The notes under the pieces were generated by a model, which had not been told where the DNA came from, searched no databases, and worked only from the letters and a program-made list of their open reading frames with translations. 64,000 nucleotides of DNA, taken from positions 2,316,501-2,380,500 of the forward strand of contig NZ_OZ038525.1 in NCBI RefSeq assembly GCF_964036645.1, read 5' to 3'. Origin of the DNA: Tenacibaculum sp. 190524A02b (lineage in GTDB: Bacteria; Bacteroidota; Bacteroidia; Flavobacteriales; Flavobacteriaceae). Below are positions 27,516 to 35,837 of this stretch, one piece after another. The translations under genes were made by a program, and so were the position numbers. Each line of letters begins with the position of its first letter. Position 1 is the first letter of the stretch.

Positions 27516-29918
27516 ATGATTATTAATACAGAAATAGAATACAAAGGAAATCTTTTTCCAGGAAAAATAACTTCTTTCTCTCAAGATGTAGATAAGATCT
27601 ACTTTAAAACCGAAAATGGTGTTATTCTTCAAGTTACCATTTTACGAGGAAGTGTCATTCGATTTAGATACGCCACTGATAATAATTTTGAAAAAGATTT
27701 TTCTTATGCTATTAGTGAAGATGGTGTTAGAGGGTATACTAAACTAGAAGTAGAAGAACATGTAACTTGTTATAAAATAATAACGTTAAAAATTATTATC
27801 CAAATTCATAAAGAGAACTTAAAATCTACAATATATGATACGAAAGGAAATATCATTTGTAGGGACGATTGGGGTTTTCATTGGGAACAGAGTTATGAAT
27901 ATGGTGGTAATATTGTAAAAATGAGTAAGGCTGCTCCTCAAGGTGAATGTTATTATGGTTTGGGAGACAAACCCATGCATTTAAACTTAAAAGGGAAACG
28001 TGTTGAAAATTGGGCTACCGACCAATATGCTTTTGGTAAAGACCAAGATCCTTTATACAAAAGCGTGCCTTTTTATATTGGAATGCATGAAGAAAGAGCT
28101 TACGGAATTTTTTTTGACAATACGTTTAAAACCTTTTTTGATTTTTGCCATGAACGCAGAAACGTGACTAGTTTTTGGGCACACGGTGGCGAGATGAATT
28201 ATTATTTCTTTTTTGGCCCAGATATGCAAGATGTAATTACACGTTATACAGATTTAACTGGAAAACCTGAATTGCCTCCACTCTGGGCTTTAGGCTATCA
28301 TCAGTGTAAATGGAGCTACTACCCAGAGTCAAAAGTAAAAGAAGTTACCGGTAAGTTTAGAGAACTACGAATTCCTTGTGATGGTATTTATTTAGATATT
28401 GATTATATGGACGGGTTCCGTTGTTTTACTTGGAACAACGAATATTTCCCTAACCCTAAACGAATGGTAGCCGAATTGGCTGCCGATGGTTTTAAGACAG
28501 TAGCTATTATTGACCCGGGTATTAAAATTGATGATGATTATTGGGTATATCAAGAAGCCATGGAAAAAGATTTTTTCTGTAAACGAGCTGACGGCCCGTA
28601 TATGCGTGGAAAAGTATGGCCTGGTGAATGTTTTTTTCCCGACTTTACCAATCCTAAAGTACGAACATGGTGGTCTGGATTGTTTAAAGAAATTATTGAT
28701 GAAATAGGCGTTAAAGGTATTTGGAACGACATGAACGAACCTGCCGTTATGGAAGTTCCGGGAAAAACTTTTCCTAATGATGTGCGCCACAGTTACGATG
28801 GAAATTATTGTAGTCATAGAAAAGCACATAATATTTACGGAACACAAATGGCGCGTGCTACCTATGAAGGTGTCAAAAAATACGCCTATCCTAAAAGACC
28901 TTTTATCATTACACGCTCGGCTTATTCCGGAGCACAACGTTATACTTCTTCTTGGACGGGTGATAATATTGCCACTTGGGAACATTTATGGATTGCCAAT
29001 ATTCAAGCACAACGAATGAGTATGAGTGGCATGTCTTTTACAGGAAGTGATATTGGTGGTTTTGCTGAGCATCCAACTGGTGAATTGTATGCTAGATGGA
29101 TTCAGTTAGGTGTGTTCCATCCCTTTTGTAGAACACATTCTTCAGGAGATCATGGTAGTCAAGAACCTTGGACATTTGGTGAAGAGGTAATTGATGTGAC
29201 TAGAAAATATGTTGAACTACGTTATCAATTACTTCCTTATTTATACACCATGTTTTGGGAATATGCCACCTATGGGATCCCTATGTTAAAATCTTTAGTT
29301 TTATACGATCAGTTAGATATTCAAACACATTATAGAACGGATGAGTTTATTTTTGGAAATCAAATATTGGTTTGCCCCGTTCAAGAACCTAATTCTAAAG
29401 GACGAAGAATGTATATTCCGCAAGGACATTGGTACAATTACTGGACACAAGAATATGTAACTGGTGGAATGGAAAAATGGGTAGATGCAGATATCGATAT
29501 TATTCCGATGTTTATAAAAGAAGGTACCATTCTTCCTAAATATCCCGTTCAACAATACGTAGGTGAAAAGAAAATTGAGCAACTTAAGCTTGAAGTATAT
29601 TTTAAACTGGGAGAAAAAGAAGTTTCTAAAGTATATGAAGACGCACAAGACGGATACGATTACACCAAAGGAAGATATAGTTTACGAACTTTATCTTTTA
29701 CAGGTAAAGAAAAAGAGGTTATTATACAACAACATAAAGACGGAACTTTTATCACCGAGTACGAAACCATGAAATTTCAATTTATTGGACTTCCATTTAC
29801 TATAAAAGAAGTAGAAATTGACAATGTAATTGTCAATTTAAATTCAGTAGAATTTAACACTAAAGACAATACCATAACGATTCCTAAAAACTTTAACGAA
29901 ATCCATGTTATTGGTTAA
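27516..29918 (+). CDS. Alpha-glucosidase, glycoside hydrolase family 31
   Basis: The 800-residue protein has an N-terminal beta-sandwich, then the GH31 barrel with YYGLGDKPMHLNLKGKRVEN, LPPLWALGYHQCKWSYYPE, IYLDIDYMDGFRCFTW, nucleophile motif GIWNDMNEPA (Asp405) and acid/base motif SSWTGDN (Asp483). It hydrolyses terminal alpha-glucosidic bonds. No signal peptide is seen, so it is likely cytosolic and acts on glycogen- or maltodextrin-derived oligosaccharides. It follows glgB by 94 nt on the same strand and shares its terminator, so it probably belongs to the operon as the degradative arm. Confidence 0.93.
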   Translation: MIINTEIEYKGNLFPGKITSFSQDVDKIYFKTENGVILQVTILRGSVIRFRYATDNNFEKDFSYAISEDGVRGYTKLEVEEHVTCYKIITLKIIIQIHKENLKSTIYDTKGNIICRDDWGFHWEQSYEYGGNIVKMSKAAPQGECYYGLGDKPMHLNLKGKRVENWATDQYAFGKDQDPLYKSVPFYIGMHEERAYGIFFDNTFKTFFDFCHERRNVTSFWAHGGEMNYYFFFGPDMQDVITRYTDLTGKPELPPLWALGYHQCKWSYYPESKVKEVTGKFRELRIPCDGIYLDIDYMDGFRCFTWNNEYFPNPKRMVAELAADGFKTVAIIDPGIKIDDDYWVYQEAMEKDFFCKRADGPYMRGKVWPGECFFPDFTNPKVRTWWSGLFKEIIDEIGVKGIWNDMNEPAVMEVPGKTFPNDVRHSYDGNYCSHRKAHNIYGTQMARATYEGVKKYAYPKRPFIITRSAYSGAQRYTSSWTGDNIATWEHLWIANIQAQRMSMSGMSFTGSDIGGFAEHPTGELYARWIQLGVFHPFCRTHSSGDHGSQEPWTFGEEVIDVTRKYVELRYQLLPYLYTMFWEYATYGIPMLKSLVLYDQLDIQTHYRTDEFIFGNQILVCPVQEPNSKGRRMYIPQGHWYNYWTQEYVTGGMEKWVDADIDIIPMFIKEGTILPKYPVQQYVGEKKIEQLKLEVYFKLGEKEVSKVYEDAQDGYDYTKGRYSLRTLSFTGKEKEVIIQQHKDGTFITEYETMKFQFIGLPFTIKEVEIDNVIVNLNSVEFNTKDNTITIPKNFNEIHVIG

Positions 29919-29947
29919 ATTAAAGACCTAACTATTCTCCTTAACAT

Positions 29948-29981
29948 AAAAAAGGTTTCTGTTTTTACAGAAACCTTTTTT
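29948..29981. terminator. Bidirectional terminator between convergent genes
   Basis: AAAAAAGGTTTCTG pairs with CAGAAACCTTTTTT around a 6-nt loop. A/T tracts on both sides let it serve the glycogen operon (plus) and the lipoprotein operon (minus). Confidence 0.88.
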
Positions 29982-29997
29982 CTATACCTAATTACAA

Positions 29998-30486
29998 TTA
30001 TTGTATACTTTCCATGACATTTTTAATATGTTCAAAATATTTCATTTTATAATTAAAAGTTTCATTATTATAGATTTTATAATATTTGTTATCCTTTTTA
30101 AAGTAAAAAATATACCCTTTTTTAACCTTCCCTTTTTTATTAGGTTTTGCTTGGTAAGAAACCCCAAAAGCACCATTTTTTAGCGTATACTTTTTTATAT
30201 CATCATGCATCGTAACCGCTTGTGCTAAAAGCTCTACATTCTCAGGATAATATTGCTTTTCTATCTCTCTGTATATTACTCTTACTCTTTTACCTTTTTT
30301 ACCTAACTGTAATTCATGACTATCTTCAAAAATTTTAAAACAGTTTTTATTATGTTCAGCTTCATCTTCATAAACAGTTATTGTTAAATCTGTATCTTTT
30401 ATTTGTAAAGTAGTCAATTTTCTTTCTTTACAAGAAACCACTACTACTGTCATAAGGATTAATAATCCTAAAAATCTTTTTTTCAT
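29998..30486 (-). CDS. Hypothetical lipoprotein (162 aa)
   Basis: It has a lipoprotein signal MKKRFLGLLILMTVVVVSC with a lipobox Cys. The mature protein is basic and Lys/Tyr-rich, and ends YKMKYFEHIKNVMESIQ. I recognise no domain. It is last in a three-gene minus-strand unit behind the Spo0M-like gene and the 448-residue secreted protein (22-nt gap), and ends at the 29948-29981 terminator. Confidence 0.75.
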   Translation of the reverse strand: MKKRFLGLLILMTVVVVSCKERKLTTLQIKDTDLTITVYEDEAEHNKNCFKIFEDSHELQLGKKGKRVRVIYREIEKQYYPENVELLAQAVTMHDDIKKYTLKNGAFGVSYQAKPNKKGKVKKGYIFYFKKDNKYYKIYNNETFNYKMKYFEHIKNVMESIQ

Positions 30487-30508
30487 CTTTAAAATTTCTT
30501 TGATTTAA

Positions 30509-31855
30509 TTATTTTACTTTATCACAACTTAATGCTGCTGTTGCCCCTGTAGTATGCTGCTTTAAATAAGAATCGTAACGTCCGCCTCCAAGGTATTTTC
30601 TTATAAAACCAAAGTTTCTATAACCACAACCTTCTTTACTTTTGTACAAAACATCTCCTTCTATATACTTTCCTTCTATATTCCCGTATCTATCTTTTAA
30701 AACCGTCCAATCTAAAGTGATAATAGCACGCTTAAAATCTACATCTGACCAATTGTTTTTACTTCCCCACATTTTTACCTGCATCAACATCTGGCTTTCG
30801 ATACTTCTATCTTTACGTACAGCGTTTGGCACACGCTTTCCTTCCAATATTTTATTTGCTAGTTTTTTAGACATTGCTACTAAACTTTCTGCACCCGCTG
30901 AAGCATCATATGTAAAGTATCCAGAAATCACTTCTTCTTTTTGTTTCATTTCACCATCAGTTAATGCTACTCTAATTTGGTGTTTTTTATTACGTAATCT
31001 GCTTCCCATTCGTTTTAATAAAAACACACTTCCTTGTTTATCCATTATTGAAGTTTCTACCGAAGCTGGCACTAATTGGAATACAACATAATTTTTTTCT
31101 AAATCCTTTTTGTATAATGACTTTACAGTACATTGATTTACAATTTCATTTTCTTTAGGTAGTCTATCCTTTTCATTTTTATCCATCCCTATTGTAATCC
31201 AATAATGTGTTTTTCCGTAAGCATCGTAAAATGAATTAGTTAATCTTTTAAAATATTTACTAGCATTAAAAGCAGAAGGTAAATAGGCTACTGCCCATAC
31301 TTCTTCTCCTACTTTAAATGTATTTTTAATTAACGACTTATCTTCTTTTCCTACAACTGGTTTTTGAGAAAAGAATACTATTTTCCCTACATTTTGTTTA
31401 TGAAATTCTGATGTTGGACGCTTTACAAAATACTCCTTAACTGTATTTTGTTTCTTTTTATTCAGCTTCGCAAACACATTGCTTTTTATTCCTAATTTTT
31501 TCTTTCCTTCTCGTAATTCTTTTTTAGAAGTAGCTAAGGCAGCTATGTTATTAATCCCATTGTTTTTATCTAGTTCTAAAAGCACTAATACGTCTTTTTT
31601 ACTAGTTAATACAAAGTTGTCTTTTACTGATTCATAACTTCCTTTACGCTTAGACAAAGGATTGAAAATATAGTTATAGCTTCCTCTTGCTGTTTTAAAA
31701 GTAGCTTTTATTGTATTATCATCTCGCAAACGAATATCCACACCACTAACTACATCACCTGATGCATAATAAGAACCAGTTTGAAAGTTTTGAGCAACTA
31801 ACTGTTGTGCAAATACTAGTATAAATATGTATATTATTTGTTTTATTACTTTCAT
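30509..31855 (-). CDS. Secreted protein of unknown function, paralogue of 34218-35651
   Basis: The 448-residue protein has a signal peptide MKVIKQIIYIFILVFAQQLVA-Q. It shares three blocks with the 477-residue protein at 34218-35651: an N-terminal beta-rich domain (SGVDIRLRDDNTIKATFK here), a central block FFSQKPVVGKEDKS then FKVGEEVWAVAYLP, and a C-terminal block GFIRKYLGGGRYDSYL ending CDKVK. No enzyme motif is visible. It sits 38 nt after the Spo0M-like gene. The conserved final CDKVK and paired gene context suggest a defined family, but I cannot name it. Confidence 0.75.
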   Translation of the reverse strand: MKVIKQIIYIFILVFAQQLVAQNFQTGSYYASGDVVSGVDIRLRDDNTIKATFKTARGSYNYIFNPLSKRKGSYESVKDNFVLTSKKDVLVLLELDKNNGINNIAALATSKKELREGKKKLGIKSNVFAKLNKKKQNTVKEYFVKRPTSEFHKQNVGKIVFFSQKPVVGKEDKSLIKNTFKVGEEVWAVAYLPSAFNASKYFKRLTNSFYDAYGKTHYWITIGMDKNEKDRLPKENEIVNQCTVKSLYKKDLEKNYVVFQLVPASVETSIMDKQGSVFLLKRMGSRLRNKKHQIRVALTDGEMKQKEEVISGYFTYDASAGAESLVAMSKKLANKILEGKRVPNAVRKDRSIESQMLMQVKMWGSKNNWSDVDFKRAIITLDWTVLKDRYGNIEGKYIEGDVLYKSKEGCGYRNFGFIRKYLGGGRYDSYLKQHTTGATAALSCDKVK

Positions 31856-31893
31856 TTTTGATCTTTTAATTTATTATCTCTACCCTCTTTTAA

Positions 31894-32367
31894 CTAGCTT
31901 ACTACTTTTATCTCTTTTTTATCAAAAGGATCTAATGCAGCACTTTTTACATCTACCTCAACCTTAACAAAATAAGCGGACTTTTCATTCTTAACAAACT
32001 TTGCCATACTTCCTATTTTACCCATTGTTCCTCCTTTTTCTTTTAAACTGTCGGCTTTAGACTTTAATAGTTGAAATGGTAGTTCGAAGTCAAAACTTTT
32101 ACGTTCACCTACTTTAATTACAAAGCTGTTTTCATTAGTAGTTTCTCCTAACTCAAAGTTCTTAGTAGTTTGATTATCTCCCCTTCCTTGTGTAAATTCT
32201 TCAATAAACACAAAACGCATATCTACTATTTCTTGATCGCTTTTAGAAGTTAATTCTACACTCCCATAAACAACACCTTCACTTTGTAATACTTGACCGG
32301 GTATTGTTAGCTTTGCTTTTACTCCCCCAATACCTAATTTGTTTTTAATAGTTTGTAATAAACCCAT
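31894..32367 (-). CDS. Spo0M-like (arrestin-fold) protein
   Basis: The 157-residue protein begins MGLLQTIKNKLGIGGVKAKL, followed by VLQSEGVVYGSVELTSKSDQ and SFDFELPFQLLKSKADS, the layout of the sporulation-control Spo0M family (arrestin-like beta sandwich; found also in non-sporulating bacteria). There is no signal peptide, so it is cytosolic. In Bacillus the family links to cell-envelope morphology. Here it heads an operon of exported proteins. Its promoter carries the 14-bp box shared with the 37649 gene. Confidence 0.75.
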   Translation of the reverse strand: MGLLQTIKNKLGIGGVKAKLTIPGQVLQSEGVVYGSVELTSKSDQEIVDMRFVFIEEFTQGRGDNQTTKNFELGETTNENSFVIKVGERKSFDFELPFQLLKSKADSLKEKGGTMGKIGSMAKFVKNEKSAYFVKVEVDVKSAALDPFDKKEIKVVS

Positions 32368-32427
32368 ATACTTAGTTTTAATTTTCTAAATGTTTTAAGA
32401 CATTTAGTTTTTCCTTTTATTCTGTTA

Positions 32428-32475
32428 CAAAATTATTTCAACTTAACCTTTTCTATTTCATACTAAAAGGGTGAT
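32428..32475 (-). promoter_or_regulatory. Promoter with shared ATCACCCTTTTAGT box (copy 1)
   Basis: On the minus strand ATCACCCTTTTAGT (32462-32475) lies exactly 26 nt upstream of a perfect -7 element TAATTTTG (32428-32435). The same box, spacing and -7 sequence recur at 37672-37719. It drives the Spo0M-like operon. Confidence 0.65.
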
Positions 32476-32483
32476 TTTTATAT

Positions 32484-32517
32484 AAAAAAAGCCTTGTCAT
32501 AAAAAGACAAGGCTTTG
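32484..32517 (-). terminator. Terminator of the propeller lipoprotein gene
   Basis: AAAGCCTTGTC pairs with GACAAGGCTTT around a 7-nt loop, with a T-run on the minus strand. It lies 28 nt after the stop codon. Confidence 0.88.
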
Positions 32518-32544
32518 TAATTTAATTATTAAAATGCTATTAAT

Positions 32545-33555
32545 TTACTTTACAAAAACTGCCATAGCTCTTGCATTAGATTCTTTGGTAATATTTATCA
32601 TAGTTGTGTTTTTCCACAATACAGCATCTTCTTTTTTAGTATTGCTTATAGAGCCTGCTGTATAAGTTGTATTCTCAAAAACAAAAAGATCATTTGGAAA
32701 TGCATATTTTTTACCATCTGTTAAGTTAGTTGCAACTCCATTTTTCCATACTTTAGGAATATATCCTGCACTTTTTTCCTGTCCTGCTACATATATATCT
32801 CCTTTTTCAATTGCTATACTTGAAGGTGTTGCTGAAAAATTCCCATCGGTAATATTAGTTGCTACACCATTTTTCCATAGTTTAATTACATGTTTGGTTC
32901 CATTATGTTCTTTTCCTAAAATGTAAACATTGTTATCATAGACTGCAATATCTTCAACACTTGCTGTATGCGTTCCATCCGTTAAAAAAGTTTTTTCACC
33001 ATTTTTCCAAACTACTGGCCTTACTCCAATAGAACCTATTACATAAACATCATTATTATGAACAATAACTTTAGTTGCTTTCGAAAGTATATTAGATAAT
33101 ATTGTTGGTTTCTTATTTTTCCATAAAGTAGCTCGATCTGGTGAAGTAACCGTTGCAGAATTTCCAGCTAAATACACATCATTATTATGCACATAAACAT
33201 CATTGACTGTTCCTTTCTCAATACCTTCTGTTAGACTTGTTACAACACCATTCTTCCATAAAGTAGGTGTTAAAGAATTACCAAATATGTACCCACCTAT
33301 GTATACATCATTTTTATCAGTAATAAAAATATCATTAGCCCAAGCATCTTTTGATGTATCACTTATATTGCTGACACTACCGTCTTGCCACAGTTTCACT
33401 ATTCCATTTGAAGTTGTTTCATCATATTCCCAATACACTACATAAACTTTAGGCTCCTCTATTATATTTGCTGGAGCTTCATTTTCACTACACGCAGTTA
33501 AAAGAAATAAAGACAAAAAAAACAACGACATTAAATCCTTTCTTAAAAAACTCAT
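32545..33555 (-). CDS. Seven-bladed beta-propeller lipoprotein
   Basis: The 336-residue protein has a lipoprotein signal ending LLTACSEN. The body is made of seven repeats of about 40-45 residues, each beginning with a W-K-N motif: LWQDGSVSNISD, LWKNGVVTSLTEG, LWKNKKPTILSN, VWKNGEKTFLTDG, LWKNGVATNITDG, VWKNGVATNLTDG, LWKNTTMINITK. Each is followed by a strand of type NDVYVAG. Seven repeats fit a closed propeller. Function is unknown, probably binding at the cell surface or in the periplasm. It has its own promoter and terminator. Confidence 0.8.
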   Translation of the reverse strand: MSFLRKDLMSLFFLSLFLLTACSENEAPANIIEEPKVYVVYWEYDETTSNGIVKLWQDGSVSNISDTSKDAWANDIFITDKNDVYIGGYIFGNSLTPTLWKNGVVTSLTEGIEKGTVNDVYVHNNDVYLAGNSATVTSPDRATLWKNKKPTILSNILSKATKVIVHNNDVYVIGSIGVRPVVWKNGEKTFLTDGTHTASVEDIAVYDNNVYILGKEHNGTKHVIKLWKNGVATNITDGNFSATPSSIAIEKGDIYVAGQEKSAGYIPKVWKNGVATNLTDGKKYAFPNDLFVFENTTYTAGSISNTKKEDAVLWKNTTMINITKESNARAMAVFVK

Positions 33556-33583
33556 AGTTAATAACTTATTTTAAATTAAGGCA

Positions 33584-33635
33584 CAAACTTATGGCATTCT
33601 ACAACGCAAAAAACCACCCGAATCGGGTGGTTTTT
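33584..33635 (-). promoter_or_regulatory. Terminator/promoter block (copy 1)
   Basis: On the minus strand the perfect hairpin ACCACCCG-AAT/ATT-CGGGTGGT (33608-33635) terminates the operon at 33654. Its T-run runs straight into a promoter with -7 TAAGTTTG (33584-33591) for the propeller lipoprotein. A near-identical block lies at 35707-35757. Confidence 0.7.
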
Positions 33636-33653
33636 ACTTTTAAGTAGATAACA

Positions 33654-34202
33654 TTATGTTATTTTAAAACTCAATTCTTTAAATTCAATAATGGCATACT
33701 GAATGCTTTTAAAAACGTTGAAGTCTCTTAATTGTGCTACTTGAATTTTTTCCCCATCAGTAAATTTCATGTATAAATTCCCTCCTAAATCAAAGCCATT
33801 TATTATAAAACCTCCTTCAGAAGTAAAATCTTTAAACCTTTTCAGTTTTTGTTTTTTTAATGTTATTCCTATTACACTTAATTCTACTACTCCATTTACC
33901 AAATCAAATACTAATTCTCTTTTTAACATATAAAATTTAACCGCCACAAATAAAACTCCAATACCTCCAAACATCCAAAATACAAATTCAGGAATTTTAT
34001 TAGATGCTAACATTTTAAGAACTATCAATACCACTACTATTAAAGTAATTTTATTTCTATTTTTTGTATTAACATCACTTGTTAGTCGGTTCATTTTTAC
34101 GCCTACCTCACAAACTTCCATCCAATTAGAAAGATTGTATTTCATTATAATATTATTAATTGTGCTTTTTTGAGTTTCTGTTAACATACAAGCGCTATTC
34201 AT
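33654..34202 (-). CDS. Hypothetical membrane protein (182 aa)
   Basis: Two adjacent membrane segments lie at about residues 51-66 and 72-88 (ITLIVVVLIVLKML; FVFWMFGGIGVLFVAVKFY), between a soluble N-terminal helix and a C-terminal beta-rich PH-like part (LVFDLVNGVVELSVIGITLK). No family is recognised. It starts 15 nt after the 477-residue secreted protein, so it is in the same transcript, and ends 18 nt before a strong terminator. Confidence 0.75.
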   Translation of the reverse strand: MNSACMLTETQKSTINNIIMKYNLSNWMEVCEVGVKMNRLTSDVNTKNRNKITLIVVVLIVLKMLASNKIPEFVFWMFGGIGVLFVAVKFYMLKRELVFDLVNGVVELSVIGITLKKQKLKRFKDFTSEGGFIINGFDLGGNLYMKFTDGEKIQVAQLRDFNVFKSIQYAIIEFKELSFKIT

Positions 34203-34217
34203 TATATTACAATGTCT

Positions 34218-35651
34218 TTATTTTACTTTATCACAATTGACATGTGTAATATGAATTGAATCTCCTCCTCCATAAACTTTAACAGTATTACTATATCTTC
34301 CTCCTCCCATATATTTTTTTATAAACCTAAACTCCATGTAACCGCAATCTCCTCCATTTCTACCTGTAAATGTTATTACTCCATCCAAATACAATCCTTC
34401 AATTCTAAAATACAATTCATCTGATCGTCTTGTTTTCAAAACATCCCAATCTTTTGAAGTAATTATCACATTTTTCCAATTTGTATCAGCATAATACGAA
34501 TCTCCATAAGCATGATCTTTTACTGCTTCTTTTAACTTAGCCTCTAAACTAGCATCTTTCTTTCTAGCTTTGGGAAGCTCTTTTGCATCAAACTGTTTCT
34601 TGTTTATACCTTTAGCTATTTTGTCAAAATCTCCAGTACCTTGAGATAAATCAAGAGTAAAAGCCCCTGATATTGTTAAATCTTTTCTTTTAGCATAACT
34701 TTTTGTATTTAGTCCTATTTTAAGTTTTTGTACTTTATTATCTAATAATTTAGATATTCGCTCACTAACCCATGAAGCCCCATTATCATTCATTTTATTT
34801 TCATTTAATGTAGGAATTACCTGAAAAATGATATAATTGTTCTTCAAATCGTCTTTATTAATTTCTCTAACCGCTGCCATAGAAAATAACCTTCCTTCTT
34901 CACCAACCATACCTCTATCATTTTTAAACATAGCAATTCCTACAAAATAGCGTTTCTTTCTCTCTTTTTCGTCATAATATTCTTGATATAAGTCTCTCAT
35001 TTCCCCATATGGTTTTGGTAAATAAGCTATAGCCCAAACTGGTTCTCCTACTTTAAAATGAGTTTTAATTTTATTAGGGTCTTCCTTTCCTATTTCTGGT
35101 TTTTCAGAGAAAAAAATAACTTGTCCTGCACGTCCTTTACTTAATTTAGAAGGCTCATCAGATGGAATTAACTTCCCTACCATAGGTGAAAATTCTTTTT
35201 TTGACTCACTTAACGCTGCCAAATTTTGTTTAAACTTACTTAGTAGTTTAAACTTTTTCATTTTACTTTTGAGTGTTTTTTTATCTCTTGCATATAGTAT
35301 GTGCGTAGTTACAATTCTATCGTTGTCAAGCATATATAAATCGATAAAATTTTCACTAGCATTATATTTTAGATGTAATATTGACTCATTCCTCTCAAAA
35401 GAACGCTTTTCATACGCTATCTCTCCTTCATAAGTATTTTCTTGTTTATCCAGTTGCTTACAAACAAAAATGGTTGCTTTACTAGTTCCTCTTTTTCTTA
35501 ACGTTACTTTTACACCACCATCAGTACGTTTAAAAACTTCTAACTTACCAGCTCTAATGTCACTTGGAATAAAACTACCGTCTATTACATTTTGTCCGTA
35601 TGATACACTACAGACAACACCTATTATAAGTATAATTAAATATTGTTTCAT
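34218..35651 (-). CDS. Secreted protein of unknown function, paralogue of 30509-31855
   Basis: The 477-residue protein has a signal peptide MKQYLIILIIGVVCSVSYG-Q. The N-terminal beta domain is followed by FFSEKPEIGKEDPN then FKVGEPVWAIAYLP, a central region with WVSERISKLLDNKVQKLKIG, and a C-terminal RFIKKYMGGGRYS ending CDKVK. The same blocks occur in the 448-residue protein about 2.4 kb away. It heads a two-gene unit with a small membrane protein. The two paralogues differ in partner genes: Spo0M-like and lipoprotein for one, membrane protein for this one. Confidence 0.75.
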   Translation of the reverse strand: MKQYLIILIIGVVCSVSYGQNVIDGSFIPSDIRAGKLEVFKRTDGGVKVTLRKRGTSKATIFVCKQLDKQENTYEGEIAYEKRSFERNESILHLKYNASENFIDLYMLDNDRIVTTHILYARDKKTLKSKMKKFKLLSKFKQNLAALSESKKEFSPMVGKLIPSDEPSKLSKGRAGQVIFFSEKPEIGKEDPNKIKTHFKVGEPVWAIAYLPKPYGEMRDLYQEYYDEKERKKRYFVGIAMFKNDRGMVGEEGRLFSMAAVREINKDDLKNNYIIFQVIPTLNENKMNDNGASWVSERISKLLDNKVQKLKIGLNTKSYAKRKDLTISGAFTLDLSQGTGDFDKIAKGINKKQFDAKELPKARKKDASLEAKLKEAVKDHAYGDSYYADTNWKNVIITSKDWDVLKTRRSDELYFRIEGLYLDGVITFTGRNGGDCGYMEFRFIKKYMGGGRYSNTVKVYGGGDSIHITHVNCDKVK

Positions 35652-35706
35652 GGTACTTTTTTTCTAATTATTTATATTTTTTAAATGTTTATTTTTCATT
35701 AAGCTG

Positions 35707-35757
35707 CAAACCTATTGTATTCTAAAACACAAAAAACCACCCGAATCGGGTGGTTTT
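35707..35757 (-). promoter_or_regulatory. Terminator/promoter block (copy 2)
   Basis: The hairpin ACCACCCG...CGGGTGGT (35731-35757, the same as at 33608-33635) terminates the LRR gene at 35838. It is followed on the minus strand by -7 TAGGTTTG (35707-35714) for the 477-residue protein. The sequence from hairpin to -7 matches copy 1 closely. Confidence 0.7.
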
Positions 35758-35837
35758 CTCACTAATTAAAACCTATTTCTTATATAACACTAATCATTAC
35801 CAATTGATTTTTTAGAATTTTATACATAAATCTTTAA

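Noticed and set aside
28392..28985. 197-residue reading frame on the minus strand inside the GH31 gene
   Set aside because: It is antisense to a well-supported enzyme with intact catalytic motifs; it is a codon-bias shadow.
34218..35651. Reading of the paralogous pair as T9SS cargo
   Set aside because: Neither protein has a sorting domain of the FPNP type; the conserved C-terminus CDKVK is different.
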